Below, piece by piece: positions 1 to 7,379 of a stretch of DNA of 64,000 bases. Under the pieces are notes generated by a model, which did no database searches, had not been told where the DNA came from, and was given only the letters and a program-made list of their open reading frames with translations. The DNA is from Tenacibaculum skagerrakense (GTDB lineage: Bacteria; Bacteroidota; Bacteroidia; Flavobacteriales; Flavobacteriaceae), in assembly GCF_004345825.1 (NCBI RefSeq), contig NZ_SLXM01000004.1:62001-126000 (forward strand). The letters run 5' to 3'. The position numbers were made by a program, and so were the translations under genes. Each line of letters begins with the position of its first letter. The first letter of the stretch is position 1.

Positions 1-212
1 GGAATAAAGGTGCTTAGTTCTCCTCGTTTTACAGCAAACATTGACGATTCTGGAATACTTAATTTTTGAAGAAGTTCTTCGGTTTCCGAAAGCCAGTTTT
101 TTAAGGTTTTTGTACTGGCGCTACTTTTCTTTTCGAGTAGGTTAACAATGTTTGAAATCTTTGATAATTGTATCTCGATATCACCAACAATTTTAGTGGT
201 TGACTTTCTCAT
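1..212 (-). CDS. Hypothetical protein, 5' part only (runs off left edge)
   Basis: Reading the minus strand, an ATG at 212 opens a frame that stays open for about 70 codons to the window edge. The start (MRKSTTKIVGDIEIQLSKIS) is followed by a charged, Leu/Ile/Lys-rich stretch that looks helical (KTLKNWLSETEELLQKL). No signal peptide or membrane segment is visible. Its start lies 2 bases after the stop of the gene ending at 215, so it is almost certainly the third cistron of the DUF2589 operon. I do not recognise the family, and the C-terminal part is missing from the window. Confidence 0.7.
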   Translation of the reverse strand, partial: MRKSTTKIVGDIEIQLSKISNIVNLLEKKSSASTKTLKNWLSETEELLQKLSIPESSMFAVKRGELSTFI

Positions 213-214
213 GA

Positions 215-886
215 TTATTCTGGTAATAATTTAGAGTTTTTGTTTCCATTTTCATCTTCAGAAGTATGCCACTCTAAACCTTCTTCATTTAAGGTCATTT
301 TTATTTGAATTAAATTCTCGGGCTTTATCTCTTGAAGTTTATAACTCTCTACAATTACTTTTGGTTCTTGCTTAACAGGTTGTTTAGGCTTAATTTGACT
401 GGCTAAGTTTTCAGTAATTCGATGTATCAATGTTGGAACATCAATTTTTTCATTTGAAATATTAATAAATTGCTCTGCAATTCTTGAAGAGTAAAGTTTT
501 AACGCGCTACCTTCGTCGTTGGTAGCTTTGATGGCTTTTTCAAGAGATTCAACTTCATTATTTATGGCTGCTTTTAACTGAATAGAGGTTTGTCTATCAA
601 AAGAGGTTCTTTGAGTTACATCTTTTAAAATACTATAGGTTTGTGCACTAAACTCTATATTATCTATTGGTTGATAATCTTTTTGATATTGAGTTTCTAA
701 TTCGCCAATTGCAACAGGAATTGTTAATTCGATATTTTGTGCTCTAAATCTTGGAATAGAAAAATGTTTAAGCAAATCGTGTTGCGCAAATTTTTCAGCA
801 ATTTCTAATGATTTTAAATCGGAAATCATTCTTGCTTCTGTTAAACTTGTTGCGATACTACCGATATATTCATTTAAGTTAATCAT
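215..886 (-). CDS. Hypothetical protein of the DUF2589 operon
   Basis: A 223-residue protein with no signal peptide or membrane segment, so presumably cytoplasmic. The N-terminal third contains a Leu/Ala-rich helix followed by FSIPRFRAQNIELTIPVAIGE. This recalls the 'IPSIRIDEVNIDF' strand of the DUF2589 protein encoded just upstream, so the two may share a beta-sandwich-like element; that is inference. The middle is helical and charged (about residues 85-150). A Pro/Lys/Gln-rich linker near 165-175 leads to a C-terminal strand-rich end. It lies 77 bases downstream of the DUF2589 gene, with a hairpin in between, and 2 bases upstream of the next cistron. Function unknown. Confidence 0.75.
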   Translation of the reverse strand: MINLNEYIGSIATSLTEARMISDLKSLEIAEKFAQHDLLKHFSIPRFRAQNIELTIPVAIGELETQYQKDYQPIDNIEFSAQTYSILKDVTQRTSFDRQTSIQLKAAINNEVESLEKAIKATNDEGSALKLYSSRIAEQFINISNEKIDVPTLIHRITENLASQIKPKQPVKQEPKVIVESYKLQEIKPENLIQIKMTLNEEGLEWHTSEDENGNKNSKLLPE

Positions 887-924
887 GATGTAAGTTTTAA
901 ATTAATTGAAGAGAATAAGAGTTA

Positions 925-954
925 AAAGGTCATTCAAAAAGTAGAATGACCTTT
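925..954 (-). terminator. Intra-operon hairpin (possible attenuator)
   Basis: A perfect 11-bp inverted repeat, AAAGGTCATTC / GAATGACCTTT with an 8-base loop, lies between the DUF2589 stop and the next start. The U-tract on the minus strand is weak. It may act as a partial terminator or a 3'-end stabiliser, giving more DUF2589 transcript than downstream transcript. Confidence 0.55.
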
Positions 955-963
955 AAATTTGTA

Positions 964-1584
964 TTAAGCAACAGCAGCGATGCTATCTTCTAACATGTCT
1001 AAAATTCTGCTTAATCCTTCTGGTAACTCATCATTTACCGCTTTTACTTTTACTCCTAAATTGTAAGTTTTATCAACTTTCACGCCTTGAGAAGTATTTC
1101 TTTTGTAAGAAGCGGAAGCTTTAAAGTTTACAATTTTGTAATTGATTCCTAGTTCAGCACTTGCCGCAAATTCAGATGAAACATTACTAGTTTCTGTAGA
1201 ACTTAAACGCGCATTAAAGTCAATGTTTACTTCATCAATACGAATTGATGGAATTGTTAACATCGTTAAAAACGGAACTTTAATTTCGATTTCGCTATCA
1301 ATAAAATTTGATGTTACATCTGTGTTTGCAGGTAATCCTTCGTCTTGAAGTTCTTGAGAAGTTTTTCCTTTATGTGGATTTGGAACCGATTTTTTATATT
1401 GAAAATCTACATAACGTAATGCATCTGGCTTTGTTGGATCGCTGTCTTTTTCAAATCCTACTTCTTTTATAAAGTTTACCGTAGCCATTGAAGCTGCAGT
1501 TTGTGCTTGAATAGCTGCCTGTAAAGGACCTCCAACATACACATTAAAATCTAAGCTATTAAGCTCAGGTACTAAATTTGGCAT
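964..1584 (-). CDS. DUF2589 domain-containing protein
   Basis: This 206-residue protein spans a complete DUF2589-type domain. The family pattern begins with a helix carrying GGPLQAAIQAQTAASMATVNFI (about residues 18-39). It continues with a strand pair around VPFLTMLTIPSIRIDEVNIDF (about 104-124) and ends in the VKAVNDELPEGLSRILDMLED motif near the C-terminus. No signal peptide or TM segment is present. The family has no established function; the alternating strands suggest a beta-sandwich. It is the first gene of a minus-strand unit with two other unknown genes. The start at 1584 gives the typical family N-terminus (MPNLVPELNSLDF). Family assignment is fairly sure; the role is unknown. Confidence 0.85.
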   Translation of the reverse strand: MPNLVPELNSLDFNVYVGGPLQAAIQAQTAASMATVNFIKEVGFEKDSDPTKPDALRYVDFQYKKSVPNPHKGKTSQELQDEGLPANTDVTSNFIDSEIEIKVPFLTMLTIPSIRIDEVNIDFNARLSSTETSNVSSEFAASAELGINYKIVNFKASASYKRNTSQGVKVDKTYNLGVKVKAVNDELPEGLSRILDMLEDSIAAVA

Positions 1585-2045
1585 AATTAATAATTTTTAG
1601 ATATTTCCTACTCTTTTATTTGGCTTTTCGGTTTCCGCCATTGTTTTTGTATTTCGAAATAGTGAGGGCAAAGATTTGGAAAAGAAATAGTTTGATTGGT
1701 AGTAGAAAAACTGTAATTATAAAGGTTGTATTCAGTAAGATTTTTAAGTGTTTTTCTCGTGAAAAAAAGAGAAAAAATTCTGGATACATTTTTTTGAGAA
1801 ATTGTAGTCGCTATGTAAGTAGCATGTGAATATTAGTTTTAAAAAATGAGATTCATAATAGTCATTGCGAATGAAATGAAACAATCTTTATATTTAAGGT
1901 TAAATTAATACTCCTTCTAACCTAAAAAATTGAAAATTCTTTGAATTTTTAATACTAAATAATTGCTATCTCCTTTTTTTGCTAAGAACCGATAAGGAGT
2001 TGTTATTTCAAAGAGTATTTTATTAACTATTAAATGTTTTCAATT
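1585..2045. other. Intergenic region between divergent units
   Basis: About 460 bases separate the DUF2589 gene (minus) from the lipoprotein gene (plus). I find no convincing protein; the plus-strand frame at 1620-1829 lacks family features. A short inverted repeat CTCCTT (1970-1975) / AAGGAG (1994-1999) lies just upstream of the lipoprotein start. No clean TAnnTTTG box is visible for either gene. Confidence 0.5.
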
Positions 2046-2678
2046 ATGAAGGCAATAAAAATTGTGGCGCTTGCTATGGTAGTAACTGTGGTGTCTTTTA
2101 TTGGATGCCAAAAAGATGAAGATGCTGTGAATCCAAATGTAGAGGTTTCATCAGCAGAAAGACCTTACAACGCTTTAATGTACAAAGACATGATTGGTAT
2201 GCTTGAGCATTATGATAAAACTAGGAAACCAGTTTTAGAGAATGCTTTAGGTTTTGAGGATACAAGAATTAATCATTACTCTATTGAAACTTTAGAGAAT
2301 TACATTAAGTATGTTAAACAATTATCAAAAGAAAAAGGAATTGAATTTACAGGAATTAATTTTGTTTCTGTTGCATATCCTAAGAATACTGGTCATGGTG
2401 TGCCTAATTATCAGAACATCATGTTAATGCCAACAACAAACATAAATGCAAAGAATATAGCATTTGATCCGGTACAATCTTCAAAAGAAGAAGTAGTAAC
2501 TATGAAGGAAATGTTTGCTCATTATGGATACAACTGGGTGTACGATAGTAAAGAAGATTATGAAGGTAGAAAAGTTGTGAGTAAAAGACTTCAAGAAAAT
2601 TTTATGAAAAGAAGAAGTACAGAAGATTTGGAAAGTAGCTCTTCTAATTATGGCCATTTATCTCCTTCTATGGAATAG
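2046..2678 (+). CDS. Hypothetical lipoprotein, HLSP-tail family, paralogue 1
   Basis: The N-terminus is a lipoprotein signal (Lys near the start, hydrophobic stretch, VSFIGC followed by charged residues), so the mature protein is predicted to be membrane-anchored. An in-frame ATG at 2034 would add four residues; I prefer 2046 because it gives a normal signal peptide. The mature region shares with the next gene the motifs YDkTR, LGFEDTRIN, LeNYikY, KEKGI, NYqN, PTt, YnWvYDsKE and the terminal HLSP. It is a soluble alpha/beta-looking domain of about 170 residues. I do not recognise the family. It stands 215 bases upstream of its paralogue, which has its own putative promoter. Confidence 0.8.
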   Translation: MKAIKIVALAMVVTVVSFIGCQKDEDAVNPNVEVSSAERPYNALMYKDMIGMLEHYDKTRKPVLENALGFEDTRINHYSIETLENYIKYVKQLSKEKGIEFTGINFVSVAYPKNTGHGVPNYQNIMLMPTTNINAKNIAFDPVQSSKEEVVTMKEMFAHYGYNWVYDSKEDYEGRKVVSKRLQENFMKRRSTEDLESSSSNYGHLSPSME

Positions 2679-2829
2679 TTTATATTCATTTCAGTAAGAT
2701 ATTTGTTGAATTATTCTAGTTTTTTTCCATCAAGTTTTAAATATATAGGTAAGCAACCGATTTGTAAAAGGGGTTTTTCCTGCGATTTTGTTGTAAAGTT
2801 ATTAAGTTATTTGACAAAGAATTAAAGAG

Positions 2830-2863
2830 TTTGCTTTCTGTAAAAAAAATGCTTGTATTTTTG
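2830..2863 (+). promoter_or_regulatory. Putative promoter for the paralogue 2 / two-component operon
   Basis: TTTG at 2830-2833 and TATTTTTG at 2856-2863 match the Bacteroidota -33/-7 pattern with a slightly long 22-base spacer. The start codon at 2894 lies 31 bases downstream. Confidence 0.5.
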
Positions 2864-2893
2864 GATTGATTAAATAACTAAACTTTAACTAAA

Positions 2894-3493
2894 ATGAAAA
2901 CGTTACTACGTAAACTTTGTAAACTTTTTGGAGTTAATACTATTGATACTCCAGACACAACAAAACCAAAAACATTACTGACTTACAAGGAAATTGTTAC
3001 CATGTTACACGAATATGATAGAACTCGATTTGAGTTATTGGTAAATGGATTAGGTTTTGAAGACACCCGAATTAATACATTTGACTTTTATGAGTTGAAA
3101 AACTACATGAATTATATGGAGAAGGAAGCTAAGGAAAAAGGTATAAAATTAAAAGGGATTAGTTTCATTAAAGGTGTTTACTCAGAAGAGAATGCTCCGA
3201 AAGATGAGTTTATTAATTATGAAAACTTATTGTACACACCAACAGCTATTGTCAATGGAGAAGAAGTAGAAATAGATGTTTTAAATTCTACTAAAGATAA
3301 TATTGTAACTTTAAGAAGTAAATTAAAAGAATATAATTACGAATGGCGCTACGATAACAAAGAAAACTTTAAGTTGAAATCTAGTAAAAAAGAAGAAGTA
3401 AAAACTTCTTTTAAAGCTATCATGATGCGTGATGGGTTTACTGAAGAAGAAAGTGGTTTAGGAAATAAAACACACTTATCGCCTCCAAACTAA
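2894..3493 (+). CDS. Hypothetical protein, HLSP-tail family, paralogue 2
   Basis: A 199-residue protein clearly paralogous to the lipoprotein at 2046-2678. It shares YDrTR, LGFEDTRIN, LkNYmnYm, KEKGI, GIsF, NYeN, PTa, a Y-x-W-x-YD-x-KE segment and the C-terminal HLSPPN. Unlike paralogue 1 it has no lipobox or obvious signal peptide. The N-terminus (MKTLLRKLCKLFGVN) is basic and amphipathic, so it is predicted to be cytoplasmic or peripherally membrane-bound. The family is unrecognised. It sits 18 bases upstream of a 7-TM protein that leads into a sensor kinase and response regulator, so a signalling link is plausible but inferred only from gene order. Confidence 0.8.
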   Translation: MKTLLRKLCKLFGVNTIDTPDTTKPKTLLTYKEIVTMLHEYDRTRFELLVNGLGFEDTRINTFDFYELKNYMNYMEKEAKEKGIKLKGISFIKGVYSEENAPKDEFINYENLLYTPTAIVNGEEVEIDVLNSTKDNIVTLRSKLKEYNYEWRYDNKENFKLKSSKKEEVKTSFKAIMMRDGFTEEESGLGNKTHLSPPN

Positions 3494-3511
3494 AATTGTT
3501 AAGAGATATTT

Positions 3512-4156
3512 ATGCATCTAGTTTATTTAATACACTTTCTGAGTTTTTTTAGTCTTACATTATTTTGTTTAAGATATTTAAAAAACAAATCATTCGTGAA
3601 AATGAAATATTTTATTCTTTATCTCTTTTTCATGTTTAGTATTGATATAGGTGCGTTGATTCTTTTGAAATTTGGTGTAGAAAATTCTTCTTTATATAAT
3701 TTACTGAGTCTGGTTGAATTTAATCTGCTTTTTTTCTTTTATAGAGCTGTAAGCAAGAATACTTTAACCAAAAAAGTGTCGTTAATAAATATTATTTTAT
3801 ATAATGCGATTTTTGTTGGGACGAGTATTTTTTTAGGGAAAGATGTTCTCTCTGTTACTTATAATAATTTAGCTCCATTGTTTGGAGCTTTTCAGATTAG
3901 TATTGTATTAATCCTATTTTTAAGAGAATTTCTAATTTCTGAAGAAATTTTAAGTTACAAGAAGAATATTCTTTTTTGGATAACAGTTGGATTATTTATG
4001 TATTATTTAGGAACTTTACCTTTAACAGGAATTTTAAGTTATATGAAAAAAAATGATTCTTTTCAGTTTTTGTATCATATTCAGAAGTTGTTAACTATAA
4101 TAATGCATTCTTGTTTTATTACCGGATTTTTATGGAGTTGGAACAGAGTCAAATAA
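3512..4156 (+). CDS. Hypothetical 7-TM integral membrane protein
   Basis: 214 residues, mostly hydrophobic. I count about seven membrane spans: near residues 1-22, 30-54, 60-80, 88-107, 115-138, 150-173 and 185-210. There are no enzymatic motifs and no long soluble domain. The 3' end overlaps the start of the downstream histidine kinase by 25 bases, a sign of translational coupling. Because that kinase has only one TM segment and no sensory domain, this protein is a reasonable candidate for its sensing partner. That role is inference; the family is not recognised. Confidence 0.8.
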   Translation: MHLVYLIHFLSFFSLTLFCLRYLKNKSFVKMKYFILYLFFMFSIDIGALILLKFGVENSSLYNLLSLVEFNLLFFFYRAVSKNTLTKKVSLINIILYNAIFVGTSIFLGKDVLSVTYNNLAPLFGAFQISIVLILFLREFLISEEILSYKKNILFWITVGLFMYYLGTLPLTGILSYMKKNDSFQFLYHIQKLLTIIMHSCFITGFLWSWNRVK

Positions 4157-4893
4157 TAGTAGTCATATCTACAATCTTAGTTGTTCTAGGTGTTTTGTTT
4201 ATAGTCATATTATTCACAATATTTCAACGCCGAAAAAACCAGTTATTAACTGAAAAAGCAGAAGAAAAAAAACGTTTCGAGAAAGAAATAGCCGAAACGC
4301 AAATAGAAATTAGAGAAGAAACCTTAAGAAATATTAGTTGGGAGTTGCACGATAACATCGGGCAACTTCTAACTTTAGCTAAAATACAATTGCAAAATGC
4401 TTCAGAAGAAAACCTTGGGGATATTTCAGAAACCATCACTAAAAGTTTAAATGAAATTAGATCGTTGTCTAAACTTATCAATCCTGAGTTTATAAAAAAC
4501 ATCAAATTTAAAGAAGCTTTAGCGCTAGAAATTGAACGATTCAACCGTTTAAAGTTTATAGATGCCACATTAACTATTACAGGTGAAGAAAAAGAAGTAG
4601 ACCAAAAGCATGGTATTATTATGTTTAGAATTCTGCAAGAATTCTTTTCAAATACCATAAAACATGCAAAAGGATCTAAGCTAGATGTCTTTTTACATTT
4701 TAAAGAAGATGCTTTAGAAATAATAGCGAAAGATAATGGTGTAGGATTTAATATTAATGAGGTAGCAAAAAAAGGAATTGGACTTCAGAATATTAAAACT
4801 AGAGTAGAACTAATTAATGCTGAGGCTAATATAAAATCGGAACCTAAGAAGGGTACTACTTTAAATATTTATTACTACTTTTATGAAGTATAA
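4132..4893 (+). CDS. Sensor histidine kinase, HisKA_3 (NarX/DegS) type
   Basis: A 253-residue kinase when started at the ATG 4132; an in-frame TTG at 4111 is less likely. One TM segment (about 8-31) is followed by a coiled coil (33-65). The dimerisation/phosphoacceptor motif ELHDNIGQ has His73 as the phosphorylation site. The HATPase_c domain follows, with N-box Asn174 in EFFSNTIKHA and G1 box DNGVGF (201-206), then a G2-like GIGLQNIKTR. There is no periplasmic or PAS sensor domain, so signal input must come from a partner, perhaps the overlapping 7-TM protein. The cognate regulator is encoded 45 bases downstream. Confidence 0.92.
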   Translation: MELEQSQIIVVISTILVVLGVLFIVILFTIFQRRKNQLLTEKAEEKKRFEKEIAETQIEIREETLRNISWELHDNIGQLLTLAKIQLQNASEENLGDISETITKSLNEIRSLSKLINPEFIKNIKFKEALALEIERFNRLKFIDATLTITGEEKEVDQKHGIIMFRILQEFFSNTIKHAKGSKLDVFLHFKEDALEIIAKDNGVGFNINEVAKKGIGLQNIKTRVELINAEANIKSEPKKGTTLNIYYYFYEV

Positions 4894-4938
4894 TCTCCTA
4901 CTTGTAGTTAATTTAATAACCAAACTTATCTAACGAAC

Positions 4939-5583
4939 ATGAAATATTCAGTTGTCGTAGTGGACGATCATACGCTGTTGTCTCAAGCAATAGAAGGTAT
5001 GGTAAATACTTTTGATAAATTTAAAGTATTATACACCTGTAAAAATGGAGGAGAGGTACAAGAAAAATTTGCAGCCTCCCCCAGAAACATTCCAGATATT
5101 GTTTTAGTAGATGTTAATATGCCAGTAATGAACGGTATAGAAACTACTGAATGGATTGTAGCTAATTATCCAAATGTAAATGTATTAGCTTTATCAGTTG
5201 AAGATGCAGATGGCACTATCTTAAAAATGCTAAAAGCTGGAGCAATAGGTTACTTGCTAAAAGACACCAAAAAGGAGGTCTTAGAGCGAGCATTGATAGA
5301 AATTATGGACAATGGTTTTTATCATACAAAGAATGTAACAAACCTATTATTAGAGTCAGTTTCAGGAAAGAAGAGCAAAAGCAACATTGACTTTAAAGAA
5401 AATGAAATTAAGTTCATGCGCTTGGCGTGTTCTGAACTTACTTACAAAGAAATTGCGGAAAAAATGTTTTTAAGTCCAAAGACTATAGATGGTTATCGTG
5501 ATAGTCTATTTACAAAATTAAACATCCGGAATAGAGTAGGATTGGTAATGTACGCTATAAAAAATAAGATTTATATGCCTTAG
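4939..5583 (+). CDS. Response regulator, NarL/FixJ (LuxR-HTH) family
   Basis: 214 residues in the usual two-domain order. The receiver (1-125) has acidic pair Asp9/Asp10, phosphoacceptor Asp58 in LVDVNMPVMNG, the conserved Ser in LALSVED and the conserved Lys in YLLKDTKKE. The C-terminal LuxR-type HTH (about 150-210) contains ELTYKEIAEKMFLSPKTIDGYRDSLF. It is the natural partner of the kinase directly upstream and probably a DNA-binding transcription factor. Its targets are unknown; the two HLSP-tail paralogues are obvious candidates. The operon ends at a strong hairpin after this gene. Confidence 0.93.
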   Translation: MKYSVVVVDDHTLLSQAIEGMVNTFDKFKVLYTCKNGGEVQEKFAASPRNIPDIVLVDVNMPVMNGIETTEWIVANYPNVNVLALSVEDADGTILKMLKAGAIGYLLKDTKKEVLERALIEIMDNGFYHTKNVTNLLLESVSGKKSKSNIDFKENEIKFMRLACSELTYKEIAEKMFLSPKTIDGYRDSLFTKLNIRNRVGLVMYAIKNKIYMP

Positions 5584-5613
5584 TGTAACAGTATCAAACA
5601 TTATATTAAAGAT

Positions 5614-5670
5614 AAAAGTAGCCTAGTATAAAGCTTTTCTAAAAGTTTTAACAAAGGCTACTTTTTTATT
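5614..5670 (+). terminator. Rho-independent terminator of the two-component operon
   Basis: AAAAGTAGCC (5614-5623) pairs with GGCTACTTTT (5656-5665). An inner A/T-rich stem lies within the loop and a T-run follows. Confidence 0.8.
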
Positions 5671-5725
5671 TTGCTATGATTGAGTATATACGTAATACAA
5701 CCATTTATAATTCAATATTTATCGG

Positions 5726-5733
5726 TAAATTTG
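5726..5733 (+). promoter_or_regulatory. Putative -7 box of rbfA
   Basis: TAAATTTG matches the TAnnTTTG consensus and ends only four bases before the rbfA ATG. Transcription starting at the usual distance would give an essentially leaderless mRNA. No clear -33 TTG is seen at the right spacing. Confidence 0.4.
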
Positions 5734-5737
5734 CAAC

Positions 5738-6133
5738 ATGGAAGAAACGAACAGGCAACGAAAAATTGCAGCATTATTACAAAAAGATTTAGTTGATGTA
5801 CTTCAACGTGCTGCTCAAAACGGAATGAAAGGAGTAATCATCTCTGTTTCTAAGGTTTCTGTAACGGCAGACTTAGGAGTAGCAAAGGTGTATTTAAGTG
5901 TTTTCCCATCTGACAAGAGAGATGAAATTGTAGAAGGAGTAAAGTCTAATACGCCATTAATTCGTCATGAAATGGCTCAACGAACTAGAAATCAATTAAG
6001 AAGAATGCCAGAATTGTTGTTCTTTGGAGATGATAGTTTGGATTATATAGAAGAAATCGATAAGTCTTTAAAAGGTGAGGATGATAATCCTATAAAAAAT
6101 CCAGACATTTTACCACGCAGACAAAAACGTTAA
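5738..6133 (+). CDS. rbfA: Ribosome-binding factor A
   Basis: RbfA assists late maturation of the 30S subunit and 16S rRNA 5'-end processing, and is needed for cold adaptation. The 131-residue length and KH-fold pattern fit: ETNRQRKIAALLQKDLVDVL at the N-terminus, a central VSVTADLGVAKVYLSVFP strand pair, and RRMPELLFFGDDSLDYIEEID near the end. The downstream order rbfA then LolC/E-type permease is one I associate with flavobacterial genomes. The putative -7 box just upstream suggests a very short or absent leader. Confidence 0.93.
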   Translation: MEETNRQRKIAALLQKDLVDVLQRAAQNGMKGVIISVSKVSVTADLGVAKVYLSVFPSDKRDEIVEGVKSNTPLIRHEMAQRTRNQLRRMPELLFFGDDSLDYIEEIDKSLKGEDDNPIKNPDILPRRQKR

Positions 6134-6171
6134 GTAACCTAATTAGTACATTGCTATACATTTAAACGTAA

Positions 6172-7374
6172 TTGAACTTTCCTTTTTACATAGCCAAAAG
6201 ATATTTAAAATCTAAAAGTAGCACCAACGCTATTAATATTATTACTATCATCGCTATGTTTGGAGTAATAGTTGGTACACTGGCGTTATTCATTATTTTA
6301 TCAGGTTTTTCGGGTTTACGAACATTTAGTTATTCATTATTAGATGCCTCAGATCCAGATATTAAAATTTCACCTGTAAAAGGGAAAACATTCGAGTATT
6401 CAAAAACTCTCGATGAAGAACTTATTTCAAATACTAATATAGCTTCCTTTTCAAAAGTAGCAGAAGAACGTGTATTTTTAAAGTATAACGATAAAAGTCA
6501 TATTGCTTACATAAAAGGAGTCGATAACAATTACACCGAAGTAGTTGCAGTTGATTCTTCTTTAGTAGTTGGAGAATGGATAGATCCTGAGTTTAAAAGA
6601 ACCGCAGTTATAGGTAGTGGAATTTCATACAAACTTTCTCTTAGGGTTTTTAATATAACGGAACCTTTAAAAGTTTTTGTACCAAAGCCAGGAAAGGGAT
6701 TGTTAAATGCTAATAATGCTTTTAATTCTATAAATGTTCAGATAGTTGGAGTTTATACTGGAGCTGAAGAGTTTCAAAACAAGTATGTTTTTACAGAATT
6801 AGAAGTAGCTCAACAATTACTCAATTATAATCCAAATCAAATTTCAGCTATTGAAATTAAAGTAAGAGATGCTAACGTAATTGACCAAGAAGCTGCTTTA
6901 CTACAACAAAATTTAGGAGCTAATTATAACGTGCAAACTCGAACAGAATTAAACGCTTTAATTTATAAAGTAATTAATACGGAGAATTTTGTTTCCTATT
7001 TAATATTTACACTGATTGTAATTATTGCTTTATTTAATGTTGTAGGAGCAATAATTATGATGATTATTGACAAAAGAAAAAACTTAAAAACATTGTTAGA
7101 TATAGGTGCAACTTTGAAGGATATAAAGAAAATATTTGTACTTCAAGGATTTCTTTTATGCTTAATAGGAATGGGAGTTGGATTGTTTTTAGGAGTAATT
7201 TTGGTTATTATTCAACAGCAATTTGGTTTGTTTATGATAACGCAAAACATTCCATATCCAGTTGAGTTTAGATGGACGAACTTACTAGTTGTAATGCTAA
7301 CAATTTCTGTATTAGGTTTTATAGCTGCTAAAATTGCAAGTTCAAGGATTTCTTATAATTTTGTAAGAAAATAA
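6172..7374 (+). CDS. ABC transporter permease, FtsX/LolC-LolE family
   Basis: A 400-residue permease with the MacB/FtsX layout: a short cytoplasmic N-terminus, TM1 (about 22-48), a large extracytoplasmic domain (50-265), and three C-terminal TMs (about 272-297, 320-348, 362-385). The opening FYIAKRYLKSKSSTNAINIIT is typical of the LolE-like members that move outer-membrane lipoproteins. Translation must begin at the TTG at 6172, because a TAA codon immediately precedes it in frame and the next Met is inside TM1. No ATPase gene is adjacent, so the ATP-binding partner is encoded elsewhere. The exact substrate is inferred from the family. Confidence 0.88.
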   Translation: MNFPFYIAKRYLKSKSSTNAINIITIIAMFGVIVGTLALFIILSGFSGLRTFSYSLLDASDPDIKISPVKGKTFEYSKTLDEELISNTNIASFSKVAEERVFLKYNDKSHIAYIKGVDNNYTEVVAVDSSLVVGEWIDPEFKRTAVIGSGISYKLSLRVFNITEPLKVFVPKPGKGLLNANNAFNSINVQIVGVYTGAEEFQNKYVFTELEVAQQLLNYNPNQISAIEIKVRDANVIDQEAALLQQNLGANYNVQTRTELNALIYKVINTENFVSYLIFTLIVIIALFNVVGAIIMMIIDKRKNLKTLLDIGATLKDIKKIFVLQGFLLCLIGMGVGLFLGVILVIIQQQFGLFMITQNIPYPVEFRWTNLLVVMLTISVLGFIAAKIASSRISYNFVRK

Positions 7375-7379
7375 TTGTT

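Noticed and set aside
1620..1829. Open plus-strand frame of 69 codons upstream of the first HLSP paralogue
   Set aside because: TTG start, no family resemblance, biased basic and aromatic composition of random AT-rich DNA, and no gene-like spacing to the neighbours.
4224..4658. Long minus-strand frame opposite the sensor kinase
   Set aside because: It lies wholly inside a kinase with all catalytic motifs; the antisense translation is Ser/Phe-rich and meaningless.
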